A DNA stretch of 64,000 bases from Erythrobacter cryptus DSM 12079. GTDB lineage: Bacteria > Pseudomonadota > Alphaproteobacteria > Sphingomonadales > Sphingomonadaceae. Every line of letters starts with the position of its first letter. The stretch's first letter is position 1. A program made the translations under genes and the position numbers. Under the pieces are notes generated by a model, which was not told the origin of the DNA, did not search any database, and saw only the letters and a program-made list of their open reading frames with translations. Shown one piece after another: positions 27,575 through 38,077 of this stretch. The stretch spans positions 310,001 to 374,000 of the forward strand of contig NZ_AUHC01000001.1 in NCBI RefSeq assembly GCF_000422985.1, written 5' to 3'.

Positions 27575-27687
27575 TTGCCCGCGGGTTAACCCCGTTTGGA
27601 AAGATGGCCTTAGGGATTGGCGGCGCACACGCGCAAGTGGCCCGCAACAGGGCCATCCCGCAGCCAGACCAGTCAGGGCACACAGCG

Positions 27688-28035
27688 ATGCGACGCGACC
27701 TTGATCCCTACAGCAGGGCAGCGCAGGAAGACCGCTGCGCCCCGCGCACCAAGCTCACCATCCCGGCCACCCTGCGCGCCTCGGGCGGGCGGGCGTTCCA
27801 GAGCGTGGTGCACGATCTTTCGATCTCGGGCTTTTCCGCCGCGGCGATCAACCGGATGCACGAAGGGCAGATCTGTTGGCTCACCCTGCCGGGGCTGGAG
27901 GCGCTCCAGGCCGAGGTGGTGTGGTGGGACAATTGCATCGTCGGCTGCGCCTTTGCCGAGCTGTTAAGCCCGATCGTGCACGACAATATCCTCCAGCGCT
28001 ACAGCAATGTCGGGGTCTATCGCCAGATGATCTGA
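27688..28035 (+). CDS. PilZ domain-containing protein
   Basis: A 115-aa protein that is essentially one PilZ domain, a c-di-GMP-binding fold. The N-terminal 'RCAPRTKL' stands for the RxxxR motif in reduced form, and 'VVHDLSISGFSAAA' is the (D/N)xSxxG motif that contacts the ligand. The C-terminal part includes 'LPGLEALQAEVVWWDNCIVGCAF'-like strands (positions 70-92), which is common to these stand-alone proteins. The first Arg of the motif is in doubt, so binding needs testing. The target is unknown; motility, cellulose or cell-cycle proteins are typical partners. Confidence 0.85.
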   Translation: MRRDLDPYSRAAQEDRCAPRTKLTIPATLRASGGRAFQSVVHDLSISGFSAAAINRMHEGQICWLTLPGLEALQAEVVWWDNCIVGCAFAELLSPIVHDNILQRYSNVGVYRQMI

Positions 28036-28057
28036 GCCGCTCGCGGCGCGGGCGGCG

Positions 28058-29248
28058 CTAGTCAAGGCTTGCGGCGATCTTCTGGCTGAGCGCAAGCAGG
28101 CGCGCGCGCTCCGGTCCGCCGCTGGCCTGCGCCCAATTGCCGACATAGGCGATCACCAGCCGCTTGGCCGGCACGATGGTGATCGCCTGGCCGAAGATGC
28201 CTTGCGCGCCATAGGCCCCATCGGGATAGGCCCACCACTGATAGCCATAGCCAAAGCCCGGCCGCTGCGGGGCAAAGCTCACCTTGGCCGCGCCCGCCTC
28301 GGCAAACCAGCCCTCGGGCACCACCCCCTTGCCCCCTTCGAGCGCGAAAAGGCCCATGCGGGCATAATCGGCAAGCCTGAGCGAAAGGCAGCACCCGCCG
28401 ATATTGCCCCCGCGCGGATCGACCATCCAGAACATCGGGCCGGCAAAGCCCGCCGGATCGACGATCTTGGCCTTGGCATATTCGGCAAGCGGCCTTCCCA
28501 CCGCATTTTCCACCAGGACGCCGATGAGATTGGTCTCGCCGGTCTTGTAAACCCACTTGGTGCCCGGCTCGGCCTCGCGCGGGAGGCGCTTCATCTGCTC
28601 GACAATGGCATCGGGGCCATATGCGACGACAAAGCGGTTCATCTGCGCCACATCGCTTGCCGGATCGGTGTAATCCTCGTTCCACTTCACCCCGCTCGTC
28701 ATGGTGGCAAGCTGCTTGACGCTCACACCCTCGTAGGCGCTGCCCGCAAGGCCGGGAATATATTTGGTCACCGGATCGTCGAGGCTGGTGATGAAGCCAT
28801 CCTTCACCGCCGCGCCGAGCAGGGTGGAGGTGAAGCTCTTGGCCACCGAGAAGCTGGTCCAGCGGTCATCGGGGCCAAGGCCAAGGCGATAGGATTGAAA
28901 GCGCACCTTCCCGTCCTGCACCACCATTAGCCCGGCGGTGTTGGTTTCGGCCATGACCGCTTCGAGTTCGGCGCGAAGCTCGGGCGCGAGCTGCGCGCCC
29001 TCAGGCAGCGCGCGCGGCGCCGGAGCGGGCGGCACCTCGTGCCCGGCAAACCACTGTTCCATCGCCCGGAACCGCGCGCTGCGCTCGGCATCGCTCCAGA
29101 ACAGCACCTGCAAATCCTCTGGCGCGCGCGGCGGCGGCTGGTGCAGCGTCACCGTACCTGCCTCTGGCCCGGCCAGCGCGGGCAGCGGCGCCAGTGCCAC
29201 CAAGGCGGCACCAACAATCCCCGAGGCGGCGCGCGCGATCATGCCCAT
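28058..29248 (-). CDS. Serine hydrolase, class C beta-lactamase-like
   Basis: A 396-aa exported member of the beta-lactamase/DD-peptidase fold. A signal peptide (MGMIARAASGIVGAALVALAPLPALA) is followed by the SxxK motif in 'FSVAKSFTS' and the Tyr motif 'YKTGETN' (YxN-like). 'GIFGQAITIVP' lies where the third motif (HxG/KTG) is expected, as in esterase EstB or 6-aminohexanoate hydrolase relatives. I therefore favour an esterase or amidase rather than antibiotic resistance. The ATG at 29246-29248 has AAAGGA six bases upstream. It converges with the PilZ gene, with 22 bp between the stops. Confidence 0.86.
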   Translation of the reverse strand: MGMIARAASGIVGAALVALAPLPALAGPEAGTVTLHQPPPRAPEDLQVLFWSDAERSARFRAMEQWFAGHEVPPAPAPRALPEGAQLAPELRAELEAVMAETNTAGLMVVQDGKVRFQSYRLGLGPDDRWTSFSVAKSFTSTLLGAAVKDGFITSLDDPVTKYIPGLAGSAYEGVSVKQLATMTSGVKWNEDYTDPASDVAQMNRFVVAYGPDAIVEQMKRLPREAEPGTKWVYKTGETNLIGVLVENAVGRPLAEYAKAKIVDPAGFAGPMFWMVDPRGGNIGGCCLSLRLADYARMGLFALEGGKGVVPEGWFAEAGAAKVSFAPQRPGFGYGYQWWAYPDGAYGAQGIFGQAITIVPAKRLVIAYVGNWAQASGGPERARLLALSQKIAASLD

Positions 29249-29311
29249 ATGCTGTCCTTTCTCCCCTTGTGGCCCCGCCATAGGCGGATGCGGCGGGAAA
29301 GGGCAAGCGCC

Positions 29312-30703
29312 TCAGGCGGTTTTGAGCGTCTTGAGTGCCGCGAGCGCCCGCTCGCGCGCGGCGCGGTGGGCGATGATCTTGCGCGGATAGGCGGCGGGCC
29401 TGCGCCCATATTCCTCGGGATCGTGGACGTAAGGCTCCTCCAGCCCCTTCAGTTCCGGCACATAGGTGCGGATATAGCGCGCCGCGTCGAACTTCTCCGA
29501 CTGGCTGAGCGGGGCCATGATGCGGCCGAACATGTTGGCATCGACCCCGGTGCCCGCGGTCCACTGCCAGTTGGTGGCGTTGGAGGCATAGTCGGCATCG
29601 ACGAGGCAATCCCAGAACCACTTCTCGCCCTCGCGCCAGTCGATCAGCAGGTGCTTGATGAGAAAGCTCGCGGTGATCATCCGCACGCGGTTGTGCATCC
29701 AGCCGGTGTGCCACAGCTGGCGCATCCCGGCATCGACGATGGGATAGCCGGTGCGGCCCTGCTGCCAGGCTTCAAGATCGCGCGCGGCGGCCTCGTCGGT
29801 GGCAGGATCGCGCCAGGGAAAGCGGTCAAAGGCGGCATTGTAATTGCGCGTCGCATAGGCGGGATATTGCAGGATCGCGTTTTGCGCATAGTCGCGCCAG
29901 ATCAGTTCGCCCTCGAAGGTTTCCCAGCCTTTCGAGCGCCTGTCGCTGAAACGGTGCCAGATCTGGATCGGCGAGATCTCGCCAAAATGGAGGTGCGGGG
30001 AGAGGTGCGAGACCTTGTCTTCGCTGGGGAAATTGCGCTTGTCGTCATAGTCATCAAGATCGGCCGCCCAGGCCTCGAGGCGCCTGTGCGCGGCCTCCTC
30101 GCCCACCTGCCAGAAGTCGCGCAGGCCCCCCGCCCAATCGGGCCGGGTGGGCAGGAGCTGCCACGAGGCAAGATCATCGCTCTCAGGCCATGCGGCGGGC
30201 GCTTCCAGCCTTTCGGGCGCGGGGAGTTCGGCACGCGGCGGCAAGGCGGCGCGCAGCGCGCGGGCAAAGGGGGTGTAGATCTTGTATGGCCCGCCGGTGC
30301 CGGTGGTGATGCTGCCCGGGGGCATCAGGTAATTGCCGTGATAGAGCTTGAGATCGAGCGACTTGGCGAGCTTGCGCTCGGCATTGAGCCACCACGGCTC
30401 GTAATGGCAATTGGCGTGGATCGTGGCCGCGCCGACCTCCTGCGCCAGCTTGGTCAGCTCCGCCACCGCCTCGCCGCGCCGGAGGATCAGGCGGCTGCCC
30501 TTGGCTTCTAGGCTCCGAGCAAGGCTCGCCAGCGAATGATGCAACCACCAGCGCGAGGCCCCGCCATAGGCGTGGTGCCTGGGGCTTGCGTCGTCGAGCA
30601 CATAGACAGCCACGACCGGGCCAGCCTTGGCGGCGTGGTAGAGCGCGGGGTTATCGGCGAGGCGCAGATCGCGCCGCAGCCATACGATTTGGGGGGAACT
30701 CAA
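29312..30703 (-). CDS. phrB: Deoxyribodipyrimidine photolyase
   Basis: A 463-aa DNA photolyase that repairs cyclobutane dimers with blue light, using FAD. The N-terminal antenna domain begins 'IVWLRRDLRLADNPAL', and the FAD domain has 'TGYPIVDAGMRQLWHTGWMHNR', cut here as about 335-356, then 'NWQWTAGTGVDA'. GGAGG at 30710-30714 lies six bases before a TTG (30701-30703), which I take as the start; a TTG two codons earlier touches the Shine-Dalgarno and is unlikely. The length is normal. Upstream is a REP-like hairpin pair. Confidence 0.93.
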   Translation of the reverse strand: MSSPQIVWLRRDLRLADNPALYHAAKAGPVVAVYVLDDASPRHHAYGGASRWWLHHSLASLARSLEAKGSRLILRRGEAVAELTKLAQEVGAATIHANCHYEPWWLNAERKLAKSLDLKLYHGNYLMPPGSITTGTGGPYKIYTPFARALRAALPPRAELPAPERLEAPAAWPESDDLASWQLLPTRPDWAGGLRDFWQVGEEAAHRRLEAWAADLDDYDDKRNFPSEDKVSHLSPHLHFGEISPIQIWHRFSDRRSKGWETFEGELIWRDYAQNAILQYPAYATRNYNAAFDRFPWRDPATDEAAARDLEAWQQGRTGYPIVDAGMRQLWHTGWMHNRVRMITASFLIKHLLIDWREGEKWFWDCLVDADYASNATNWQWTAGTGVDANMFGRIMAPLSQSEKFDAARYIRTYVPELKGLEEPYVHDPEEYGRRPAAYPRKIIAHRAARERALAALKTLKTA

Positions 30704-30714
30704 GAGCAACCTCC

Positions 30715-30802
30715 GTTCGCCCTAAGCTTGTCGAAGGGCTGTCCTTCTTCCGGCTCTAAGCGAGAAAGTGAAAAGCAGGGCTTCGCCAAGCTCAGCCCGA
30801 AC
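30715..30802. repeat. REP-like inverted hairpin pair
   Basis: Two 25-bp elements face each other: 30715-30739 and the complement of 30778-30802. They agree at 19 of 25 positions, and each can fold by itself (GCCCT with AGGGC; GGGCT with AGCCC). Four of the six differences are compensating stem changes. Translated, the first gives 'FALSLSKG', a phrase I know as a mark of a dispersed intergenic repeat in sphingomonads. It may also serve as terminator for the YdjM-like gene. Confidence 0.75.
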
Positions 30803-30823
30803 GGGTGTGGGACGGTAATGCGC

Positions 30824-31741
30824 CTACCCCTTGGGAAGTTCCTCGCATGTCACATCCGGCAGCGCGACCGAGAACCGGTCCCGCGCGCGCGGATCGTAGA
30901 AGCGGGCGTCGTAGAGGATCACCGAGCCGTCCTCGGCCCGCACCGCGAAGGGCGCGCGCGACCAGAACAGGAAGGCGTCGAGTTGGGAATTGCTGCGGCG
31001 GATCTCGGTGAAGTCCGGCAGCTTGCAGTCACCAACCACATCGCTGTCGATCGCATAACGGCCATTCTCCCCGCTGATCAACTCTCTGCCGAAGGGGCCT
31101 CGGATGGGTAAGGGGCTGGCAATCACAGGCGATCCGCCGACAGGGCTAAAGTCGTAGTAATTCTTCGCGGCCCACGTCGATCCCGCATTCACCCCGATAT
31201 AGGCCAGCATCGCCGCCAGCCCCACCCGCGCAGGCCGCATCCACTCCGCCCCAGCCTTCTCCCGCCGCCGCGACCACCACACGCTGCCGATCAAGATCGC
31301 CCACAGCCACACATCAATGATGAACAGCGTATCGCCGTAGAACCACCGCGAGGAGAACGGCTCGAGCAGGCGAATGCCATAGACGTTGAGCCAGTCGAGC
31401 GCCGGATGGCTGAGGCAGCCGATGAAGGCCATCGCGTAAAGCCAGCCAAACCGCACCGGCGCCCGCGCCTCGGGCCGCGTGCCGCGCCGCTCCTGCCAGC
31501 GATCAAAGCCCCACAGCAGCCCCGCCAGCACCAGCGGCAGCAGCACCAGCGCGGGAGGGCCGTGGGTAATGCCGCGGCGGAAGGCGAGGTGCTCGGTGCC
31601 CTCGAGCCAGAAGAAGCAGCCCACGTCCACATCGGGCAGGTTCGCCCCGATGATGAGGGCCGGCATGGCAAGCCCCGTGGTGCGCTTCAGCCCCGCCTGC
31701 CCCAGCACCGCACCGACAAGGCTATGGGTCAGATTGTCCAT
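30824..31741 (-). CDS. YdjM-family inner-membrane metal-dependent hydrolase
   Basis: A 305-aa membrane protein. The N-terminal 'DNLTHSLVGAVLGQ', 'IGANLPDVDV' and 'FRRGITHGPPALVLLP' hold the conserved His and Asp residues of the YdjM/DUF457 metal-dependent hydrolases. 'CLSHPALDWLNVYGIRLLEPFSSRW' (about 110-134) is the third conserved block. Around five membrane segments precede a C-terminal soluble part. In E. coli ydjM is LexA-regulated, but no LexA box was seen here. Its substrate is unknown; phospholipase-like activity has been proposed for the superfamily. Confidence 0.85.
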   Translation of the reverse strand: MDNLTHSLVGAVLGQAGLKRTTGLAMPALIIGANLPDVDVGCFFWLEGTEHLAFRRGITHGPPALVLLPLVLAGLLWGFDRWQERRGTRPEARAPVRFGWLYAMAFIGCLSHPALDWLNVYGIRLLEPFSSRWFYGDTLFIIDVWLWAILIGSVWWSRRREKAGAEWMRPARVGLAAMLAYIGVNAGSTWAAKNYYDFSPVGGSPVIASPLPIRGPFGRELISGENGRYAIDSDVVGDCKLPDFTEIRRSNSQLDAFLFWSRAPFAVRAEDGSVILYDARFYDPRARDRFSVALPDVTCEELPKG

Positions 31742-31845
31742 CGCTTTGCAGCGCTAGCGCGGCGCGTGCGCGCGCGCGAGCGCAAATGCGCTTGGCGAAG
31801 CTGCCCGCCCTCGCCTATCGCAGCGCCAAAGACACGGGAGAGAGC

Positions 31846-32796
31846 ATGACCGACACCCCCTATATCCGCCCCGACATGAAGGCCTTCCTCGAGATGATGG
31901 CGCAGGTGAACGGGCCCAAGCTCAGCGAAATGAGCCTCGATGAGGCGCGCGCCTCCTACCTTGCCATGCACAACCTTGCCGACCGCCCGGCGCGCGCGCT
32001 GCCGGTGATCCGCGATCTTTCCTGCCCCGGCCCCAAGGGCGAGATTGCCTTACGTCTCTACGACCCGCGCGAGAGCCGCGAGGGGCCAACGCCCGTCATC
32101 ACCTTCTTCCACGGCGGCGGCTTTGTCATCGGCGATCTCGATACCCACCATGCGCTGTGCACCGAGATCGCTGCGCTCATGGATCTGCCGCTGGTCGCGG
32201 TCCACTATGCCCGCGCGCCCGAGGCGCCCTTCCCCGCCGCAATCCTCGATTGCGAGGCGGCAACGCGCTGGATCGCTTCCAGCCCCGCCGAGCTGGGCCT
32301 TACCGCGAGCGGCATCATCACCATCGGTGATTCGGCCGGGGGCAATGCCACGGTGGTGGTCGGCCAATTGCTCGCCGCCAGCCCGGCTGCCGTTCCGGTG
32401 GTGCTGCAGGTGCCGATCTTCCCGCTGGTGGCCGATGCGGTCAGCTCGGAGAGCATGGCCGCCTTTTCCGAGGGCTATCTTCTCACCGCCGAGACCATGG
32501 CCTTCTTCGATGCCGCCTATGGTGCCGATCGCTCTGACCCCCGCGGCTTTCCGATCCTCGGGCGGCACGACAACGCGCCCCCCACCATCGTGGTGACCGC
32601 CAGCCTCGATCCGATCCGCGATTCGGGCCGCGCCTATGCCAAGGCGCTTATCGATGCCGGGCGCGACTGCGTGTTCCTCGAGATGCGCGGGGTCACGCAC
32701 TCCTTCACCAACCTGCGCCAGATGGTGCCGAGCACGCAGGCCGACCTCGAACGCGTCATCGCGGCGATGCAGTTCATGCTGGCAAACCCCGCATGA
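31846..32796 (+). CDS. Alpha/beta hydrolase (hormone-sensitive lipase family esterase)
   Basis: A 316-aa esterase. The oxyanion motif 'FFHGGGFVIGD' (about 84-94) and the nucleophile elbow 'GDSAGGN' are diagnostic for the HSL/family IV esterases, and 'ASLDPIRDSG' and 'GVTHSF' provide the acid and His. There is no signal peptide, so it is cytoplasmic. GGGAGAGAG before the ATG at 31846 fixes the start. Its stop overlaps the rppH start as ATGA. Confidence 0.9.
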   Translation: MTDTPYIRPDMKAFLEMMAQVNGPKLSEMSLDEARASYLAMHNLADRPARALPVIRDLSCPGPKGEIALRLYDPRESREGPTPVITFFHGGGFVIGDLDTHHALCTEIAALMDLPLVAVHYARAPEAPFPAAILDCEAATRWIASSPAELGLTASGIITIGDSAGGNATVVVGQLLAASPAAVPVVLQVPIFPLVADAVSSESMAAFSEGYLLTAETMAFFDAAYGADRSDPRGFPILGRHDNAPPTIVVTASLDPIRDSGRAYAKALIDAGRDCVFLEMRGVTHSFTNLRQMVPSTQADLERVIAAMQFMLANPA

Positions 32797-33293
32797 GCGA
32801 TCCTGCCAGCCTGCCCTATCGCCCCTGCGCTGGCTTCATGCTGGTCAACCGGGAAGGCCGCGTCTTCGTCGGCGAGCGGATCGATGCCAGCGCCCATGGC
32901 TTCTGGCAGATGCCGCAGGGCGGGATCGACCCGGGCGAGGATGTCGCCGCCGCGGCGCTGCGCGAGCTTGCCGAGGAGACCGGCATTGCCCCCGATCTCG
33001 TCGAGGTGATCGCCCGCAGCGCGCGGCCCCATCTCTATGATCTGCCGCCCGAACTTCTGGGCAAGGTGTGGAAGGGGCGCTATCGCGGGCAGGAACAGCA
33101 CTGGTTCCTCGGCCGCTTCCTTGGTGAGGACAGCGACATCGATCTTGCCGCACACCACCCGCCCGAGTTCAAGGCCTGGCGCTGGGTGGAGCCGGAGGAG
33201 CTGCCGCGGCTCATCATCCCCTTCAAGCGCGCGGTCTATGAAGCGGTGGTGGCCGAGTTCGCCCCGCTGATCCGCGCCTCAATTGGCGGCTGA
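32793..33293 (+). CDS. rppH: RNA pyrophosphohydrolase
   Basis: A 166-aa Nudix enzyme that removes pyrophosphate from 5' ends of mRNA and so triggers decay. It is the IalA/NudH/RppH type: 'YRPCAGFMLVN', 'FWQMPQGG', and the full Nudix box from Gly43 to Ile65 with 'RELAEETG', then 'KGQEQHWFL' in the form 'YRGQEQHWFLGRF'. ATGA-coupled to the esterase. Its 3' end overlaps the convergent TPR gene by 15 bp. Confidence 0.94.
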   Translation: MSDPASLPYRPCAGFMLVNREGRVFVGERIDASAHGFWQMPQGGIDPGEDVAAAALRELAEETGIAPDLVEVIARSARPHLYDLPPELLGKVWKGRYRGQEQHWFLGRFLGEDSDIDLAAHHPPEFKAWRWVEPEELPRLIIPFKRAVYEAVVAEFAPLIRASIGG

Positions 33294-33779
33294 GGCCGGC
33301 TCGGCGCTGCTCTCGGCGGCAAGCCGCGGCGCTCCCCCACGCGCGATCGAGGATTGCAGCGCCCGGGCCTCGGGGCAATCGGCCCCGCAAAGCGATTGCA
33401 GCGTGGCAAGGTTGCGCTTGGCCTTCTCCACCGCGCCCTTTTCGGCCAGCGCGGCGCCCTCGCCCGAGATCGCGGCAAGATTGCCCGGCTCGCGCGCCAG
33501 CGCCTCACGGTAATAGCGGATCGCCTTGCCCTGCAGGCCCTGCTGGCGCGCCGCCTCAGCGAGATCGATGAAGATCGGGGTGAAGCCGGGATCGAGAGCC
33601 AGCGCCGCCTCGAAGGCATCGGTCGCCGCTTCGGCATCGCCCGCGGCCAGCGCCGCGCGGCCCTCGGCCAGCAGCGCCGCGGCGCGCGGATCGGGGGCGG
33701 CGCGCCCGCCCGCGGTGGTGACGCTGGCACTGATCGCAAGGCACAGCGCAAGGGCAGCGGCAGCGGGCGCAAAACGCAT
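33279..33779 (-). CDS. Exported tetratricopeptide repeat protein
   Basis: A 166-aa protein with a signal peptide (MRFAPAAAALALCLAISASVTTA) and two to three TPR-type helical hairpins ('AAALLAEGRAALAAGDAEAA', 'FIDLAEAARQQGLQGKAIRYY', 'GEGAALAEKGAVEKAKRNL'). A 'CGADC' pair may form a disulfide. AAGGAG lies six bases before the ATG at 33777-33779, which decides the start. It is probably a periplasmic scaffold; the partner is unknown. Its end overlaps the end of rppH. Confidence 0.82.
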   Translation of the reverse strand: MRFAPAAAALALCLAISASVTTAGGRAAPDPRAAALLAEGRAALAAGDAEAATDAFEAALALDPGFTPIFIDLAEAARQQGLQGKAIRYYREALAREPGNLAAISGEGAALAEKGAVEKAKRNLATLQSLCGADCPEARALQSSIARGGAPRLAAESSAEPASAAN

Positions 33780-33838
33780 CACAAGCTCCTTGATGGCATC
33801 GATCCGGGAACCGGCTGGGGGCATATCATGCGAAGCTA

Positions 33839-35017
33839 TCATGGTGAACGCAAGGCCGCGATGAAAAAACCATCAGTGCCGTGATGAAGCGGATCGAGCC
33901 GCATTCCTTCGCCCCGCGGCGTGCCAAGGGGAAGGGGCACGGCCTCGCTGCGCCAGCCCGGATGGCGCGCGAGGAAGGTGGCGATCCGCTCTGCCCCTTC
34001 GGCATCAAGCAGCGAACAGGTGACAAAGGCGATGCTGCCCCCGGGACGCACCAATTGCACCGCGAGATCGAGCACATGGTCCTGGAGCGCCGTGAGCCGC
34101 GCCAGTTCCGCCCGATCGAGCCGCCAGCGCCCTTCGGGATTGCGCCGCCAGGTGCCGCTGCCCGAGCACGGCGCATCAACCAGCACATGATCGGCCTTGC
34201 CCGCCCAGGGGGCAAGGGCCTCAATCTCGCGGCCGGGATCGAGCAGCACGATCTGCGCGATCGCCGCGCCCGCGCGGTCGGCACGCGGAGCAAGATTGCC
34301 GAGGCGGCGCTTGTCGGTGTCGGCGGCGATCAGGCTTGCGCCATTGCCCAGCCGCGCGGCCAGCGCGAGCGTCTTGCCCCCGGCGCCCGCGCACAGATCG
34401 ATGATGGTATCCCCGCGCGCCACGGGAAGCGCCTCGACGATGAGCTGGCTGCCCAGGTCCTGCACTTCGATCAGGCCTTGGGCATAGGCCTCCCATTGTT
34501 CGACCGGGGTGCCCGCAGCAAAGCGCAGGCCCTGCGCGCTGGCGAGCGCTTCGCCCGGTTCGGGCAGGTCGATGCGGCCGCGGTCGGCCTTGAGGGCATT
34601 GACCCGCACATCGAGCGGGGCGCGCTCCAGCAGCGCGGCGATCTCGGGCGTGCCAAGGCCCGAGCCGCGCAAGGCAGCGGCAAGCCACTTCGGGGCAAGG
34701 CCGGTCGCGGCGGCCTTCTCGCCCTTGCCGCGCGGCGCGGGGCCATGAGGGGAGCCATCGAAACAGCCCGCGAGCGCCGGATCGGTCTCGGAGAGCGCCA
34801 GCATCGCCGCGCGCCCGCTGGCAGGCACGGGGCCGCACAGGCGGATGGCGCGATAGGCCAGCTCGCGCACCGCGCGCCGGTCCTTCGCCCCGGCATAGCG
34901 GCGGGCGCGGAAATAGTCGGCGATAAGGCGGTCTGCCGGGGCACCCTTGGCGCGCGCTGAGGCAATGATCTGGTCGAGCAGCTCGATCGCCGCCTGGACG
35001 CGCGCCGCCGGGGTCAT
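33839..35017 (-). CDS. RsmB-type RNA (cytosine-C5) methyltransferase
   Basis: A 392-aa NOL1/NOP2/sun methyltransferase. The N-terminal half is an RsmB-like helical region. The SAM site is 'IIDLCAGAGGKTLALAA', followed by 'VLVDAPCSGSGTWRRNPE' and the nucleophile Cys in 'FVTCSLLDAEG'. In this family the two cysteines are the releasing and attacking residues. The substrate is likely 16S rRNA C967, but alphaproteobacteria carry several paralogs, so the exact target is open. guaB lies 9 bp upstream in the same direction. Confidence 0.88.
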   Translation of the reverse strand: MTPAARVQAAIELLDQIIASARAKGAPADRLIADYFRARRYAGAKDRRAVRELAYRAIRLCGPVPASGRAAMLALSETDPALAGCFDGSPHGPAPRGKGEKAAATGLAPKWLAAALRGSGLGTPEIAALLERAPLDVRVNALKADRGRIDLPEPGEALASAQGLRFAAGTPVEQWEAYAQGLIEVQDLGSQLIVEALPVARGDTIIDLCAGAGGKTLALAARLGNGASLIAADTDKRRLGNLAPRADRAGAAIAQIVLLDPGREIEALAPWAGKADHVLVDAPCSGSGTWRRNPEGRWRLDRAELARLTALQDHVLDLAVQLVRPGGSIAFVTCSLLDAEGAERIATFLARHPGWRSEAVPLPLGTPRGEGMRLDPLHHGTDGFFIAALRSP

Positions 35018-35026
35018 CGCCCGCCC

Positions 35027-36568
<1,542 letters not shown>

Positions 36569-36569
<1 letters not shown>

Positions 36570-38077
36570 TAGGGCCGCGCCGCGGGCGGCGGCTGATAGC
36601 GAGCCGGATCGGCGATCAGGCGGATAAGCCGCTCGTGCAGCAAAAGGTCATCGATCGCCCCGCCAAGCTCGATGCGCCGGGCCTCGTCCGAAGGGCGGTG
36701 ATAGTGACTGTCAAGGAAAGGGCGCAGCACCGCCTCGCTGCCATAGGTGCTCGAAAGCAGCACCGCAGGCACACCGTGCTGATTGAGCGCCCAGCCATCC
36801 TGACGCTGGAGGAAGCTGTCGGCGAGCGCCTGGTCGCCAAGCCGCCTGCCGCTTGCCGCGATGGTCTCGAGGATGAGGCCATCGAGCTTGGTCTGCCCGC
36901 GCCCGACAAAGCCGAGCGGCGCGCCTGCCGGGGCGAGCGCGACCATGTCGAAATTGAAGGCGGCAAGGATGCTTTCAAGCGGTAGCGGCGGCGCCTTGAT
37001 GAAGGCGCGGGTGCCGAGCAGCCCGTCCTCCTCGGCGGTGACGGCAAGCACATAGATATCGCGCCCGAGCGGTGGGCCGGCCCTGAGGCGCCGGGCAAGT
37101 TCAAGCAGCACCGCAAGGCCGCTGGCATTGTCGGCCGCGCCGTTGCAGATCCGGTCGGTGGCCTCGGGCGGCGCACATTCGCCGAGGTGATCCCAATGGG
37201 CCAGCAGCAGCACCGCTCCCGATCCCGGCGCGGTGCCGGGAATGCGGCCAATCACGTTATAGCTGACGAATTCGCGCCGGTCGGAGGTGGCCTCGAGCGT
37301 CATGGCGAGGTTGAGCTCGAGCGGCTCGAAGGCGCTGGTTTGCGCCTCGGCGCGCAGCCGCGCCCAGCGCTTGGGCCCCAGCACCTCGGCGAGCGCGTCC
37401 TCGGTGAGATAGGCGGTGAGCCGGTCGGCCTCCTCGCTCGCCAGCTCAAGCCGGGCTCGGCCCTCGCGGCGCCTGACCGCGGCGAGCGCCGCCGCATCGG
37501 GCAGCACCGTCACCACCGCGGTGGCGCGCTGGCGCAGCAGCGCCTCGCGCCGCGCCGCATCGCGCGGCGGATCGGCCAGCATCACCGCGATCGCCCCGGC
37601 GAGCGCATCGCCGAGCACCGAGCCATCGCCATAGCCGACGAACACCACCGGCACCCCGGTGCCCGGCCCGCCCACCGCCAGCGCCCGGCGGCGCGGGGTG
37701 AAGACTGCCGCCGCTTCCTCGGGCACGGCAAGGCTGCGACTCCTGTGGGTGAGCACGAGGCGCGCGGTCTCGGGCGCGCTGGCCACCAGTTCCACCGGCA
37801 AGCGCCAATAGCTGCCCGGATCGCCGGTGCCCGAGACCAGACCGATCTCGGCCATGCGCCGTTCCAGATAGGCCCAGGTGGCCCGCCCGCCCGGCGTGCC
37901 CGGCTTGCGCCCGGCAAACTCGTCGCTCGCCAGCACGGCAATATCCGCCCTCAGCCGCGCGGCGATCGCCTCGCGCTCGTCCACCGGTGGGCCGGGGCGC
38001 GGCGGCGGGGCTGCGCAGGCGGCAAGCGCAAGGCTTGCCAAGAGCGCCCACAGCCAGCCGCGCCTTTCCGGTCTCAT
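36569..38077 (-). CDS. M28-family metallopeptidase, probable lipoprotein
   Basis: A 502-aa exported aminopeptidase-like protein. A lipoprotein signal 'WLWALLASLALAAC' (lipobox LAAC) anchors it. A protease-associated domain is inserted (about 110-215), and the M28 zinc ligands are seen in 'LLAHWDHLG', 'NGAADNASG', 'AEEDGLLG', 'FNFDMVA' and 'DSHYHRPSDEA'. It probably removes N-terminal residues from peptides in the periplasm. The ATG at 38075-38077 overlaps the stop of the dehydrogenase gene as ATGA, so the two are coupled despite unrelated roles. Confidence 0.9.

Noticed and set aside
25238..27628. A ~800-codon open frame opposite purF and the SDR gene
   Set aside because: It covers two well-identified genes on the other strand and has a His/Gly/Arg-rich composition typical of antisense translation.
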